57,992 bases of DNA. Source: Methylicorpusculum sp. (lineage in GTDB: Bacteria; Pseudomonadota; Gammaproteobacteria; Methylococcales; Methylomonadaceae). Location of the stretch: assembly GCF_030651835.1 (NCBI RefSeq), contig NZ_JAUSBX010000047.1, forward strand, positions 1 through 57,992, given 5' to 3'. Under the pieces are notes generated by a model. It searched no databases, was not told the DNA's origin, and worked only from the letters and a program-made list of their open reading frames with translations. Both the position numbers and the translations under genes were made by a program. The number at the start of each line of letters is the position of its first letter. The first letter of the stretch is position 1. Positions 36,463 to 46,365 of this stretch are shown here, piece by piece.

Positions 36463-37743
36463 TTAATTCAGGGAATAAATAATTTTGCCGGATTGAAGAG
36501 TGTGAGTAACGCGACCTGACAAAGTGCTACCCCAAAACGGCGTGTTTAAACCTTTACTTTTCCACGTCGTCGAGTCGATCGTCCAGCTCATGTGGGCATC
36601 AAATACGCAAATATCGGCAATCATGCCGACGCTAAGAGACCCGCTTGGTAAGCGTAATATCCCTGCTGGATTGCAAGTTAATGCTGCGATTCCTTGCGAT
36701 AACGATATGGTTTTATCATTGACCAGTTTAAGCATTAAAGATAGCAGAGTTTCAATGGATGCCATGCCGGGTTCGGTTTCCGGAAAAGCGCCCAGCTTTG
36801 CATCCAGATCATGCGGCTGATGATCTGAACACAGCACGGTAATGACTCCTTCTGACAGGGCTTCCCGCAGCGCCTGCTTATCCTGATCACTGCGTAGCGG
36901 CGGCAAAACGTGATAAGCACTATCAAACGGCTCCATGTCATTTTCAGTCAGATGCAACTGGTGAACAGCGATATCTGCACTCACATCAAGTCCATATTTT
37001 TTGGCTTGTTGAATTTTTATCAACGACCGTTTACAGCTGATTTGTCCAAAATGGACCCGGCAGCCGGTTTGTTCGGCCAATTCCAGGCATTGAGCCAGTG
37101 CGATGGTTTCAGCCGTATAGGGAATACCGGGCAGACCATAGCGAGTAGCGATTGCACCTTCATGCGCACAGCCTTTATTGCCCAGGCTATGCTCATGAGG
37201 ACGATAAATCAGCAATAAATCATGGCTAGCGGCATATTCCATTGCGCGCCGAAGTATCAGGAGATTGGATACCGGTTTACCGGCATTGCCGACGGCGATG
37301 CATCCCGCCTGCTTAAGCGCCAGCATTGGACTGAGTTCTTGTCCTTCAAGTTTTTGGGTGAGCGCGCCGATGGTAACAATATTGGGATAATCCGCTTTGT
37401 CCGCCAAATCTTTGATCAATTCCACAATGGCCGGAGTATCAGCGGCGGGCTTGGTATCCGCTTGCAATACCAGCGTTGTGACTCCGCCACTGGCTGCCGC
37501 GCGGGTTTCACTTTTTATGGTGGCTTTATGACTTTGGCCGGGCTGGCGTAACCGTGTACTCATATCGATGAAGCCTGGGCAAACAATCTGATTTTGCGCA
37601 TCAATGACTATATCCGGAGTAAAATCTCCAGGCGTTTCGTTTACCGAGATGATATGGCCTTCTGCTATATACAACGAGCCAATGCTATCGGTTTGATTGG
37701 CCGGATCGATAATCCTGCCGTTTTCTATGGCTATTTTTTGCAT
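36463..37743 (-). CDS. pyrX: Dihydroorotase-like protein PyrC', probably inactive
   Basis: 426 residues of the amidohydrolase fold of dihydroorotase. The metal-binding HxH is lost: the PGFID(L)HVHLRxPG motif reads PGFIDMSTRLRQPG, with Ser62 and Arg64 at the His positions. Another metal His is Gln234 in VHFGQIS. In Pseudomonas and relatives such a non-catalytic PyrC' binds PyrB and is needed for ATCase assembly. The gene overlaps pyrB by 1 bp. A genuine dihydroorotase must be elsewhere in the genome. Confidence 0.9.
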   Translation of the reverse strand: MQKIAIENGRIIDPANQTDSIGSLYIAEGHIISVNETPGDFTPDIVIDAQNQIVCPGFIDMSTRLRQPGQSHKATIKSETRAAASGGVTTLVLQADTKPAADTPAIVELIKDLADKADYPNIVTIGALTQKLEGQELSPMLALKQAGCIAVGNAGKPVSNLLILRRAMEYAASHDLLLIYRPHEHSLGNKGCAHEGAIATRYGLPGIPYTAETIALAQCLELAEQTGCRVHFGQISCKRSLIKIQQAKKYGLDVSADIAVHQLHLTENDMEPFDSAYHVLPPLRSDQDKQALREALSEGVITVLCSDHQPHDLDAKLGAFPETEPGMASIETLLSLMLKLVNDKTISLSQGIAALTCNPAGILRLPSGSLSVGMIADICVFDAHMSWTIDSTTWKSKGLNTPFWGSTLSGRVTHTLQSGKIIYSLN

Positions 37744-38705
37744 TATCCGTTCCCTCTTGCCTGCATGGCCATTGACATAACCGCCATACGCACGGCGATA
37801 CCATTACTCACTTGTTGCAAAATTACGGATTGAGGACCGTCAGCAACCCGTGTGTCTATTTCCACACCCCGGTTAATCGGGCCTGGGTGCATTACAATCG
37901 CATCAGGTTTGGCGATTTTTAATTTGGACGGAGTCAGACCGAAGCATTTAAAGTATTCACTTTCGCTGGGCAACAGAGCCGATGTCATGCGCTCTTTTTG
38001 TAATCGCAGCATGATAACCACATCGATGTCTTTTAAGCCTTCCGTCAAGTTATGGAAGACATTAACGCCCAAGGTCTCGACATGGGCCGGTAATAATGTT
38101 TTGGGGGCGATGACGCGAATTTCTGCGGCTCCCAAGGTGTTAAGAGCCAGAATCTGGGAGCGGGCGACCCGAGAGTGCAATATATCGCCGATGATGGCGA
38201 CTCTTAACGGTGCAAACTCTTTTTTTATTTGCCGGATGGTAAACATATCCAGCATGGCTTGAGTGGGATGACTATGCTGACCGTCACCGGCATTAATCAC
38301 GCTGACATGGGGGGCCGTATGTTGGGCAATAAAATGAGCGGCACCGCTGGTAGCATGCCTGACGACAAACATATCCACGAACATGGCTTCCAGATTGCGG
38401 ATGGTATCAAGCAGGCTTTCACCTTTGGAGGTAGCTGAGGTGGCAATATTCATGTTGATGACATCAGCGGACAAGCGTATCGCTGCCAGTTCAAATGTCG
38501 TCCGGGTGCGGGTACTGTTTTCAAAAAACAGATTCACGATGGTTTTACCGCGTAGTAAAGGCACTTTTTTTACCTGTTGCTCCGACATTCCGGCGAATGA
38601 TTCTGCCGTATCCAGAATTTCGGTCAACAAGGCTTTATCGAGGCCCTCAATCGTTAGAAAGTGTTTTAATTTACCGTCAGAATTTAATTGCAGGTTTTCC
38701 GTCAT
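37743..38705 (-). CDS. pyrB: Aspartate carbamoyltransferase, catalytic subunit
   Basis: 320 residues. Makes carbamoyl-aspartate from carbamoyl phosphate and aspartate, the committed step of pyrimidine synthesis. [15 protein letters not shown] binds carbamoyl phosphate, [11 protein letters not shown] and [12 protein letters not shown] are also diagnostic. No pyrI follows; its place is taken by pyrC', as in the class A (dodecameric) enzymes of pseudomonads. Confidence 0.97.
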   Translation of the reverse strand: MTENLQLNSDGKLKHFLTIEGLDKALLTEILDTAESFAGMSEQQVKKVPLLRGKTIVNLFFENSTRTRTTFELAAIRLSADVINMNIATSATSKGESLLDTIRNLEAMFVDMFVVRHATSGAAHFIAQHTAPHVSVINAGDGQHSHPTQAMLDMFTIRQIKKEFAPLRVAIIGDILHSRVARSQILALNTLGAAEIRVIAPKTLLPAHVETLGVNVFHNLTEGLKDIDVVIMLRLQKERMTSALLPSESEYFKCFGLTPSKLKIAKPDAIVMHPGPINRGVEIDTRVADGPQSVILQQVSNGIAVRMAVMSMAMQARGNG

Positions 38706-38710
38706 AGAGC

Positions 38711-39229
38711 TTAGGCTGCCTCATTCATAGATTGAATATAAATGCTCAGGGGTTCTGGGCCGGTAAGCTTGATACGCTGATTGGCTTGCAATGAAATGCG
38801 GGCACCGTAACAATCCGGTTTTAGCGGAATCTGCCGCCCATCCCGTTCTATCAGAACAGCAAGCACCACTTGATTAGGACGGCCGTAATCAAAAATCTCA
38901 TTCAACGCGGCGCGAATGGTGCGGCCGGTATAAAACACATCATCGACCAGGATGATATCGCGTCCCTCTATTGTAGTAGGCAGTTGACTGGGTTTGACAT
39001 TGGGGTGGACACCTATCTGTGAAAAATCATCGCGGTAAAACGAAATATCCAGCAAACCCAGCGGCTCTTCAAAATTTAAGCGTTGATGTAAATGTTCGGC
39101 AATCCAGACCCCGCCGGTACGAATACCAATCATCAGCGGATTGCTTAATTTTCTTTCGCTTATCGTTTCTATCAACGAGTCTTCCAGGGTTGATAACAAA
39201 GCGGAAATGTGCAGAGGTGTGTTATTCAT
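38711..39229 (-). CDS. pyrR: PyrR: bifunctional pyr operon regulator / uracil phosphoribosyltransferase
   Basis: 172 residues. The PRPP-binding loop is [19 protein letters not shown] and [19 protein letters not shown] is the other conserved segment. PyrR in Bacillus is an RNA-binding attenuator; its RNA-binding role in proteobacteria is less clear, and I did not identify an attenuator hairpin here. It overlaps ruvX by 4 bp and precedes pyrB by 5 bp. Confidence 0.95.
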   Translation of the reverse strand: MNNTPLHISALLSTLEDSLIETISERKLSNPLMIGIRTGGVWIAEHLHQRLNFEEPLGLLDISFYRDDFSQIGVHPNVKPSQLPTTIEGRDIILVDDVFYTGRTIRAALNEIFDYGRPNQVVLAVLIERDGRQIPLKPDCYGARISLQANQRIKLTGPEPLSIYIQSMNEAA

Positions 39230-39687
39230 TTTTTATTATTTGAGTTATTGAGCCAGGTTTGCAGAATAAGTTGAGCCGCCAGCTGGTCCTGAATTGCCCA
39301 AAGTTTCTTTGCCTTGAGGCGATGATCATCGAATAGCAATTGTTTGGCTTCAAAAGTAGTCAGGGTTTCGTCTTGCTGGTAAACCGGCAGGTTATAGCGG
39401 CCTTCAAGTTGCCGGCAGAATTTCAGCATACGAGGCGTAATCAGATTGTCACTGCCATCGAGTTGACGGGATATCCCTACGACAAAGCCTGCGGGTTGCC
39501 ATTCCTTAATCAACCGACTGATTGCAAACCAATCAGGGGTCTGATTAATCGATTTGATCGTTTCCAGAGCACTGGCTGTTCCGGTTACGGTTTGACCTAC
39601 GGCTACGCCGATTTTTTTGTTACCGAAATCGAAACCCAGAAAGGTATCCAGGTTGATAGGGTTTGATTGCGTTTTTCGATCAGCCAT
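39226..39687 (-). CDS. yqgF: RuvX/YqgF family, putative pre-16S rRNA nuclease
   Basis: 153 residues of the RNase H-like fold. FLGFDFGNKKIGVAVG carries the first catalytic Asp; GFVVGISRQLDGSDN and QDETLTTFEAKQ continue the signature. It is implicated in 5' processing of 16S rRNA and proposed as a Holliday junction resolvase. It overlaps yqgE by 8 bp and pyrR by 4 bp, the usual gammaproteobacterial neighbourhood. Confidence 0.93.
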   Translation of the reverse strand: MADRKTQSNPINLDTFLGFDFGNKKIGVAVGQTVTGTASALETIKSINQTPDWFAISRLIKEWQPAGFVVGISRQLDGSDNLITPRMLKFCRQLEGRYNLPVYQQDETLTTFEAKQLLFDDHRLKAKKLWAIQDQLAAQLILQTWLNNSNNKK

Positions 39688-40255
39688 GTCCTGCCGGTGC
39701 GGTCAGTTTGTTGATGTCGATCCCGATTTGATTGGCTGCTGCATACCAACGCTGACTGACGGGCGTAGTGAATAAAATGTCATTGCCGCTAGGCGTATTG
39801 AGCCAGGCATTACTGATAATTTCACGTTCCAGCTGTCCTTCCCCCCATCCTGCATAACCGAGTGCTACCAAATAATTTTGCGGTCCCTCTCCTGCTGCGA
39901 TGGCTTCCAGAATATCTCTAGAGGTTGTCAACGCGATAATATCTGAAATCAGTAGCGAGGAATCCCATTCGCCCATTGCTTCGTGGATGACAAAGCCTCT
40001 TTCCTGTTGAACGGGCCCGCCCGAAAAAACCGGCGCGTCGATGGCGCTTTGAGATGAGGCCTTGATATCCATTTGGGTGAAAATTTCCCCCAGCTTCATA
40101 TCGATTAATCGATTAATTACAATACCGAGAGCACCCTCGTCATTATGCTGACAGAGATAGGTGACCGTGTGGGAAAAACCAGGATCAGTCAGGTTGGGCA
40201 TCGCTATCAGAAACTGGTTGTTTAAGTATGTCGCGCCGTTCGTGATATTTGGCAT
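39680..40255 (-). CDS. yqgE: YqgE/AlgH family protein
   Basis: 191 residues. LNNQFLIAMPNLTDPGFSHTVTYLC, GALGIVINR and LGYAGWGEGQLEREI are hallmark motifs of the UPF0301 family. The molecular function is unestablished, although AlgH was first linked to alginate regulation in Pseudomonas. It lies between tonB and yqgF. Confidence 0.94.
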   Translation of the reverse strand: MPNITNGATYLNNQFLIAMPNLTDPGFSHTVTYLCQHNDEGALGIVINRLIDMKLGEIFTQMDIKASSQSAIDAPVFSGGPVQQERGFVIHEAMGEWDSSLLISDIIALTTSRDILEAIAAGEGPQNYLVALGYAGWGEGQLEREIISNAWLNTPSGNDILFTTPVSQRWYAAANQIGIDINKLTAPAGHG

Positions 40256-40277
40256 CGGATTCTGTTATTAAAATCGG

Positions 40278-41171
40278 TTATTGACTGGTCATGCCGGATT
40301 TGTCTGAAAATTGCCAGACACGCGTAATCACAAGCACGTCTAATTCCTGAAGCAGTTCTTTAGGCAAAGGCGGAAAAGGCTCGCTAATCCGGACAATTCG
40401 CTTGGCTGCTTCATCCAAGGCAACGTTGCCGGAAGATTGCTTGATACGAATATTGTATATCGTACCGTCGGGCTTTATACCCACTTCCATTGTCAGTTTC
40501 CCGTAAAAGTTTTTTTTGCTGGCTTCCTCAGGATAGTTAAGGTTTCCAGTTCTTTCTACCTTGTTTTCCCAATCTTTCATGTATTGAGCGGCCACATACT
40601 TATGCGTACTCACGGAATTAACATGTTTTATTTTGCTGAGATCCGCGCTTTGTTGTTTCTGCCGGATTTCAGTACCCAGCTGGGTAATCTGTTGTTGAAG
40701 TTCCGCTACTGAAATGTGTGGCGTTGGCGCGGTTGTGGCTTCCTCCTCTACTGGCGCTTGTTTTTGCGTTGTTTTAACTTCAGCGGGTTTTGTCGTTGCT
40801 ATGATTTTTTTGTCCGTTGCCGCTTCTTTAGGCTGTGTTTTGGGCTGCGTAGGTTTAACCGGCATGGGCGATGGCTTAGCGGCCGGACTGCTAGCCAATT
40901 TTTGCTTCGGCGGCACCGGTTTGGTTATTTTCTCGCCGGCACCAATTTGATTATCCTGCGCCAGGAAACTCGCTTTTTTCGGTGCTTTGGGAGCCGGAGT
41001 ATTCGCCAGAGTCACTTCAATGGTACGGCTGACTTTTTCCGGCTTGGGTGACATAAAATTCGTTCCGAAGATAACCAGAGTGTGGATAACCGCAGCAACA
41101 AACAAGGCGATCAGCAAAGAATCATTTTCCGATGTGGCAGAAAATCTGCCCAAAGTCATATGAGAACTCAT
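40278..41171 (-). CDS. tonB: Energy transducer TonB
   Basis: 297 residues. One N-terminal transmembrane segment (~18-42), a long Pro/Lys/Ala/Thr-rich periplasm-spanning region, a helical stretch (ISVAELQQQITQLGTEIR) and a C-terminal TonB domain (YPEEASKKNFYGKLTMEVGI, ALDEAAKRIVRISEPFPPLP). It would transmit proton-motive force to TonB-dependent outer-membrane receptors. exbB/exbD are not nearby. The start overlaps gshB by 4 bp. Confidence 0.93.
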   Translation of the reverse strand: MSSHMTLGRFSATSENDSLLIALFVAAVIHTLVIFGTNFMSPKPEKVSRTIEVTLANTPAPKAPKKASFLAQDNQIGAGEKITKPVPPKQKLASSPAAKPSPMPVKPTQPKTQPKEAATDKKIIATTKPAEVKTTQKQAPVEEEATTAPTPHISVAELQQQITQLGTEIRQKQQSADLSKIKHVNSVSTHKYVAAQYMKDWENKVERTGNLNYPEEASKKNFYGKLTMEVGIKPDGTIYNIRIKQSSGNVALDEAAKRIVRISEPFPPLPKELLQELDVLVITRVWQFSDKSGMTSQ

Positions 41172-42121
41172 AGTGCTTGCAGTTTCTCTTCAATGTGATC
41201 CATCAGTTGACCCGCGATATTAAGGCCAAATGCCCTATCCAGCTCCTGCACACAGGTGGGGCTGGTGACATTGATTTCAGTCAGGTAATCACCAATGACA
41301 TCAATACCCACAAAGACCAGACCTTTTTCTTTTAATGTGGGCCCAATCTGATTGGCAATCCACATATCGCGTTCCGTAATGATGCGCCCTTCGGATGAGC
41401 CTCCCGCCGCAAGATTTCCCCTCGATTCGCCTTGAGCGGGAATACGGGCAAGCGCATAGGGAACAACTTCTCCATTAACAATTAATATGCGTTTGTCGCC
41501 ATTTTTAATTTCAGGAAGGTATTTTTGTGCCATTACGTAACGACCATTGTAATGGGTCATAGTTTCCAGAATCACACTCAAATTCGGATCATTTTGATGC
41601 ACATAAAAGATCGATGTGCCACCCATTCCATCGAGTGGCTTTAAAATTATTTCTCCGTGTTCATTGAGAAACTCACGTATTTTATTGCTGTCCCTGGCCA
41701 CCAGGGTATCCGGGCAACAGTCTGGGAACCAGGCAGTAAATAACTTTTCATTGGCATCTCTAAGGGATTGGGGCTTATTGACGACATAAGTGCCGTTTGC
41801 CTCCGCCCTTTCGAGTAAATAGGTAGCATAAATATACTCCTGATCGAACGGAGGGTCTTTACGCATGATGATGACATCCAGTTCATCTAAAGCCAGATTT
41901 TGCTCCCCCCCAAACCGAAACCATTGCAATTCGTTTCGCTCAACCGAGAGCGTCCGGGTTCTGGCAAAAGCCCTGCCATTGCGTAAATACAGGTCATTAA
42001 GTTCCATATAATGCAGCTCCCATCCTCTGTGCTGCGCTTCAAGCAACATGGCAAAGCTGGTGTCCTTTTTTATATTGATTTTTGCGATGGGATCCATAAC
42101 CATGCCAAGTTTTATGGCCAT
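41168..42121 (-). CDS. gshB: Glutathione synthetase
   Basis: 317-residue ATP-grasp ligase joining gamma-glutamylcysteine and glycine. MRKDPPFDQEYIYATYLLERAE, the loop LKPLDGMGGTSIFYV, QKYLPEIKNGDKRILIVNGE and INVTSPTCVQELDR are diagnostic. First gene of the minus-strand block that runs through tonB, yqgE, yqgF and pyrR-pyrB-pyrC'. Its promoter should be in 42122-42300. Confidence 0.97.
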   Translation of the reverse strand: MAIKLGMVMDPIAKINIKKDTSFAMLLEAQHRGWELHYMELNDLYLRNGRAFARTRTLSVERNELQWFRFGGEQNLALDELDVIIMRKDPPFDQEYIYATYLLERAEANGTYVVNKPQSLRDANEKLFTAWFPDCCPDTLVARDSNKIREFLNEHGEIILKPLDGMGGTSIFYVHQNDPNLSVILETMTHYNGRYVMAQKYLPEIKNGDKRILIVNGEVVPYALARIPAQGESRGNLAAGGSSEGRIITERDMWIANQIGPTLKEKGLVFVGIDVIGDYLTEINVTSPTCVQELDRAFGLNIAGQLMDHIEEKLQAL

Positions 42122-42547
42122 AATGCGTTCTCTTTTTTACGAATGGGTTAAATAGGTTTCTCTAGCTGCAATAGTATGCCACTGAAAGTTTATTTTTCTC
42201 CAATGATATGGGATCTGGCTTAAAAGCTGTTATTTGTCATTTAAATTAATTACCCAGAGAAAATGCAGACAGTGGACTATAAACAAGAAATTTAAACTTA
42301 CCGTATCGCCGCCTCTTATGCCTTTAATCAGCAGAAAAAAACGCGGATAGTCTTGGCACCCTTTTTTTCTTGGGAAGTAATTTTAAGCTTAAAAATAGCG
42401 CGATTGAATGCTTAATTTGCCATCAACACGTTTTGAATGACAGGTTCGGATGTACTGTGTCAAGAGTTAGTTATTTACCTGAAAAGAAAATTTTGGTATA
42501 AAGATCAGCTAACTTTTGAGCCACTGCATATTTTTTAGAGGTTAATA
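42122..42547. other. Divergent intergenic region between gshB and rpmB
   Basis: 426 AT-rich bases without a supported gene. It must hold the divergent promoters of the gshB block and the rpmB-rpmG operon. I cannot place -35/-10 boxes with confidence. Confidence 0.5.
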
Positions 42548-42784
42548 ATGTCCAGAGTCTGTCAGGTAACGGGAAAACGTCCAGTTACCGGTAATAATGT
42601 ATCACATGCCAACAATAGAACTAGAAGGCGTTTTTGCCCTAATCTGCAACATCACAGATTTTGGGTTGAAAGCGAAAATCGTTGGGTTCGTCTGCGTATT
42701 TCTGCCAAAGCAATGCGAATAATAGACAAAAATGGCATTGATGCTGTACTGGCAGATATGCGGAAAAATGGCATAAAAGCTTAA
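42548..42784 (+). CDS. rpmB: 50S ribosomal protein L28
   Basis: 78 residues with the bacterial L28 sequence [28 protein letters not shown] and [17 protein letters not shown]. Component of the large ribosomal subunit. It is followed at 9 bp by rpmG, the usual pair. TTAGAGG lies upstream of the ATG. Confidence 0.97.
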   Translation: MSRVCQVTGKRPVTGNNVSHANNRTRRRFCPNLQHHRFWVESENRWVRLRISAKAMRIIDKNGIDAVLADMRKNGIKA

Positions 42785-42793
42785 GGGGGCTAA

Positions 42794-42949
42794 ATGCGCG
42801 ACAAAATCAAATTGGTTTCTACAGAAGGAACAGGTCACTTTTACACGACCACCAAAAACAAAAGGACTATGCCGGAAAAAATGGAAATCAAAAAATACGA
42901 CCCGGTAGTGCGTAAACACGTTATGTATAAAGAAGCCAAGATAAAATAA
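42794..42949 (+). CDS. rpmG: 50S ribosomal protein L33
   Basis: 51 residues: [20 protein letters not shown] continuing to [19 protein letters not shown]. It lacks the Cys pairs of zinc-binding L33 versions, as in many gammaproteobacteria. The Shine-Dalgarno AAGGGGGC is within the 9-bp gap after rpmB. Confidence 0.96.
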   Translation: MRDKIKLVSTEGTGHFYTTTKNKRTMPEKMEIKKYDPVVRKHVMYKEAKIK

Positions 42950-42968
42950 TTTATCTCACGCCTTGATG

Positions 42969-42991
42969 ACCACAGCTATTCAGGCTGTGGT
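42969..42991. terminator. Terminator-like hairpin after rpmG
   Basis: ACCACAGC (42969-42976) and GCTGTGGT (42984-42991) form an 8-bp stem with a 7-nt loop, 20 bp after the rpmG stop, with only a weak T run. It lies between convergent genes. Confidence 0.65.
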
Positions 42992-43061
42992 TGTGTGGCC
43001 AGAAAGCAGTAAAGCGAGTGACATAATTGGTTTAAGGGACACTGAAAGATGCAACAGAACC

Positions 43062-44417
43062 TTACTCCGGAGTCTTTTTCATTGCATTCAAAATACTTTT
43101 AAGCTTTTCTGTTTGCCTGTAAAGCATCCTAAATTCCCTATCCGCCTCTTCCTTTTCTTGTTTCAACTGCTCATACATCGCTTTTAAACGATTATTCGCA
43201 TCCCGCAAAGCTGAATTTTCTATTTGCAGTTTTTCCAGCACTGAGGCTTTATCGAATTCTGTACTGCTCTCTTTTTCAGTCTCAACAACATCAACTAATT
43301 TTTGAGGTACGACAAAAGTCGTTTCCACACCGTCATCAATGGCAAATGAAGCTGCACTTTTTACCAGAGTTGGCGCAACATTTTCTATGCCTCCATCAAG
43401 AATCGAAGCCTTTATTTTATTCTTAAGCAGCAGAAAAGCAGCGGCTTCGCTGGTCTTTCCATTATTACAAACCACAATTACCGGTCGATTCCTGTTTAAG
43501 GTTTTAACCTGCATGCGCAGGGTAAAAAAAGGAGCGCTTAAACTATCTTCAAGATGGTGCGAGTTAAAAGCTTCCGTTGATCGCACGTCCAGCAATAAAG
43601 CACCTTGCTTAATTTCTTGGCACATTTGCTCATAATCAAGATATATTAGTGACGGCTTTTTGATCAGATTAATAAAATTATCTTTGCTTAGCCTCAACAG
43701 CGATAATTTTGTTAGCGCTGTTACCGTCACATTGCGAGGCTTTTCCGAGAGAATGGAATCCTCACCAAAAGTGTCACTGTCCCTAAGCAGGGCTAACTTG
43801 ATTTCTTTGGCATGTTCGGAAGGCTTGCGGGTTAATAGGCATTGGCCGCTTTTTATCAGGTAATAATAATCTCCCGGATCCCCCTGGCGCAGTATCGTTT
43901 CCCCTTTCTCAAAAAAAACTTCCTCAAGGCTCATTAGAATTTTTTGTAAATTAGCTGGGGGAAGTCTCTGAAAAATGGGGGATCTTAACAGCGTTGTCAT
44001 CCAGTCGTCAGAGTTTTCCTCGGGCTCAATAATGACCATTGAACTGATTTCCTCCTCATAAGTTTGTAGCAAAGGGTAGTCTAATAGATTAGCCGGCAGC
44101 TTAATATAACGAATTGAGCTTCGTGCAACCGCATCAATTTTTCTGGGAACTTGATGAGCTAACGCAAATTTTGCAGATTCAGTTTCAGATTTAACGACCT
44201 CAAATGATAATCCTGCCGCCTGAAAAGACACTTCCCCGTGTAATAAGTAATATAAATGAGGATCAACGTCGCCCCGCTTAAATAGAATATCGTTTCGGGC
44301 AGCGTCTTGAATAGTAATTTGAGCACACAGCGACTCAAAATGAGGAGTTGCAAGATTTGCAATGGGAACCAGTTTGCGAATTGCTTGACCGTCGTCGGAG
44401 CTTGTATCTACAGCCAT
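43062..44417 (-). CDS. Two cyclic-nucleotide-binding domains fused to a rhodanese domain
   Basis: 451 residues, no signal peptide. Residues ~15-110 are a degenerate CNB domain, ~145-255 a more typical one (EKGETILRQGDPGDYYYLIKSG). Residues ~265-350 are rhodanese-like with DVRS and the candidate active-site Cys317 in VVCNNGKTSEAA. Residues ~400-448 are a heptad-rich coiled coil, likely for oligomerisation. It probably senses a nucleotide and controls sulfur-related or signalling chemistry, but output is unknown. Related CNB-rhodanese proteins exist in other gammaproteobacteria. Monocistronic. Confidence 0.8.
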   Translation of the reverse strand: MAVDTSSDDGQAIRKLVPIANLATPHFESLCAQITIQDAARNDILFKRGDVDPHLYYLLHGEVSFQAAGLSFEVVKSETESAKFALAHQVPRKIDAVARSSIRYIKLPANLLDYPLLQTYEEEISSMVIIEPEENSDDWMTTLLRSPIFQRLPPANLQKILMSLEEVFFEKGETILRQGDPGDYYYLIKSGQCLLTRKPSEHAKEIKLALLRDSDTFGEDSILSEKPRNVTVTALTKLSLLRLSKDNFINLIKKPSLIYLDYEQMCQEIKQGALLLDVRSTEAFNSHHLEDSLSAPFFTLRMQVKTLNRNRPVIVVCNNGKTSEAAAFLLLKNKIKASILDGGIENVAPTLVKSAASFAIDDGVETTFVVPQKLVDVVETEKESSTEFDKASVLEKLQIENSALRDANNRLKAMYEQLKQEKEEADREFRMLYRQTEKLKSILNAMKKTPE

Positions 44418-44838
44418 TCAATTTGGATAAAGTGGGTATTATTGACGTTTCTAATATAGCTTATTAATGACAAATGATCGCCAAAAAATAACAGGATCTA
44501 TAAAAGTAACTATTGTTTTCAATTTTTTAATGCCCATATTCAAGATGATTGTGAAATTGGGATTAAGTCATGTTTTATATCCGACAAAAACCGGCTTGCT
44601 GCTATTCATGACATGTTCAATTGACTGCCAGGAAACTATGCAACGGATAGCTTAAATAGATGTCAGATATATCCTAAAGGAATGCCAGCATAAATCCTCT
44701 GATTTAATTTGCTCTTACTCAATTTTCAAGCGTTTTCACTCTGTACGCTATATCTTTTAGGGGCGGACAAGTGGGGTTATAGGATTATTTTGAAAACCCA
44801 AAACTATTAATTAGGTTGTTAATTCTTGCGAGATCACT
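44418..44838. other. Intergenic region upstream of the Do-type protease
   Basis: AT-rich and divergent between the CNB-rhodanese gene and degQ, so it should contain both promoters. A 62-codon plus-strand frame at 44467 lacks a ribosome binding site and recognisable content. No sigma-E type consensus was confidently found by eye. Confidence 0.4.
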
Positions 44839-46200
44839 ATGAACAGTAAAACTTTTAGAACAATAGTGGGGTGTTTGGTCATGCCCTTGGCTTTTCTTAC
44901 CGCCTCGCCGGCTCAAAGCGGACTTCCTGTTGCTGTGAATGGCCAGAAGCTACCTTCTCTTGCTCCGATGCTTGAAACCAGCTTGCCGGCCGTTGTGAAT
45001 ATTTCCACCTCCACGAATGTCCAGGTTCTTGAGCACCCCTTAATGCGAGATCCTTTTTTCCGGCATTTTTTTCAAATGCCCAACCAACCCAGTCAACGGC
45101 AAAAAAACAGCCTGGGATCGGGTGTCATCGTTGATAGCCGTAATGGTTTTGTATTAACCAATAATCATGTCATCGATAAAGCAGACAAGATCATGGTGAC
45201 CTTACAGGATGGCCGGCAATTGAATGCAAAACTGATCGGAACCGACCCGGATGCCGATATTGCCGTGATTCAAATTCCTGCTGATAACTTGACCGCATTG
45301 CCGATTGCCAACTCAGATGAACTGCGGGTAGGCGATTTTGTTATTGCGATAGGCAACCCGTTCGGATTGGGACAAACGGTCACTTCCGGAATCGTCAGTG
45401 CTTTGGGGCGTTCAGGCTTGGGCATTGAAGGGTATGAAAATTTCATCCAGACCGATGCCTCCATTAACCCAGGCAACTCGGGCGGTGCCTTGGTTAATTT
45501 GAATGGCGAATTTGTCGGGATGAATACGGCTATCTTGGCGCCCAACGGGGGAAATGTCGGAATAGGTTTTGCCATACCATCCAACATGGCCATGACTATT
45601 AAAGAGTCCTTGGTCAAGCATGGCGAGGTTCGGAGGGGATTGCTTGGCGTATCAACTCAAGATTTGAGCCCCGAACTGGTTAAAGCGTTTGGATTGGAAA
45701 CCAATAAAGGCGCTGTAGTCAGCAAAGTTGAAGGCAACTCACCTGCCGCAAGAGCGGGATTGGAACCGGGCGATATCATTACCAAGGTCAACGGCCAGAA
45801 AATAAAAGGTAGTCATGACATTCGCAATATGATTGGTTTGATGCAAATTGGTGATAAGGTTGACATAGAGTATTTGCGTAATAATGAAAAGATGACTGTT
45901 CAAGCAGCTATTGGTCAGCCTCAACGACCACAAGTCGCCGGCGAAAAAATCCACCCTCGATTACTTGGAACCATTCTGAGCAGTAGCCAGAAAAATCAAA
46001 TTGAGGGGGTTCTTTTAGAAAAAATAAATACGGCTTCCGAAGTCTGGCGGGCAGGATTGAGACCCGGTGACATCATTGTTTCCGCCAATCGCTATAGGGT
46101 TCGAAATTTGGATGAATTAGTCCAGGTAGTTAATCCACAAGGCCAACTGTTAATCAATATACAACGCGGTGAAGAAGCCTTTTTTCTGGTATTAAAATAA
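44839..46200 (+). CDS. degQ: Do-type periplasmic serine protease (DegQ/DegP-like)
   Basis: 453 residues with a signal peptide (cleaved near SPAQS). The protease domain has His110 (TNNHV), Asp140 (DADIAVI) and Ser214 (GNSGGAL). Two PDZ domains follow (about 265-355 and 375-453; GLEPGDIITKVNGQ, GLRPGDIIVSANR). It acts on misfolded periplasmic proteins. The short N-terminal loop (LA-loop) makes DegQ at least as likely as DegP. Confidence 0.95.
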   Translation: MNSKTFRTIVGCLVMPLAFLTASPAQSGLPVAVNGQKLPSLAPMLETSLPAVVNISTSTNVQVLEHPLMRDPFFRHFFQMPNQPSQRQKNSLGSGVIVDSRNGFVLTNNHVIDKADKIMVTLQDGRQLNAKLIGTDPDADIAVIQIPADNLTALPIANSDELRVGDFVIAIGNPFGLGQTVTSGIVSALGRSGLGIEGYENFIQTDASINPGNSGGALVNLNGEFVGMNTAILAPNGGNVGIGFAIPSNMAMTIKESLVKHGEVRRGLLGVSTQDLSPELVKAFGLETNKGAVVSKVEGNSPAARAGLEPGDIITKVNGQKIKGSHDIRNMIGLMQIGDKVDIEYLRNNEKMTVQAAIGQPQRPQVAGEKIHPRLLGTILSSSQKNQIEGVLLEKINTASEVWRAGLRPGDIIVSANRYRVRNLDELVQVVNPQGQLLINIQRGEEAFFLVLK

Positions 46201-46365
46201 TCTGGTATCTGCTCCCCCCATTTTACTGGGTGTAGGTGATTGATTTCAAAGGATGCATAAATACGCCGCTGCTGCAGAAGCCTTTTTAATCAAGCACCCA
46301 CCCCCTAAATTAAAAGTGGGCCAGCAGTGATGTAATCTGCACATTAACCCGAGAGAAGCAGCCGA

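Noticed and set aside
44467-44655. 62-codon frame upstream of degQ
   Set aside because: No Shine-Dalgarno and AT-rich composition; it looks like chance in a promoter region.
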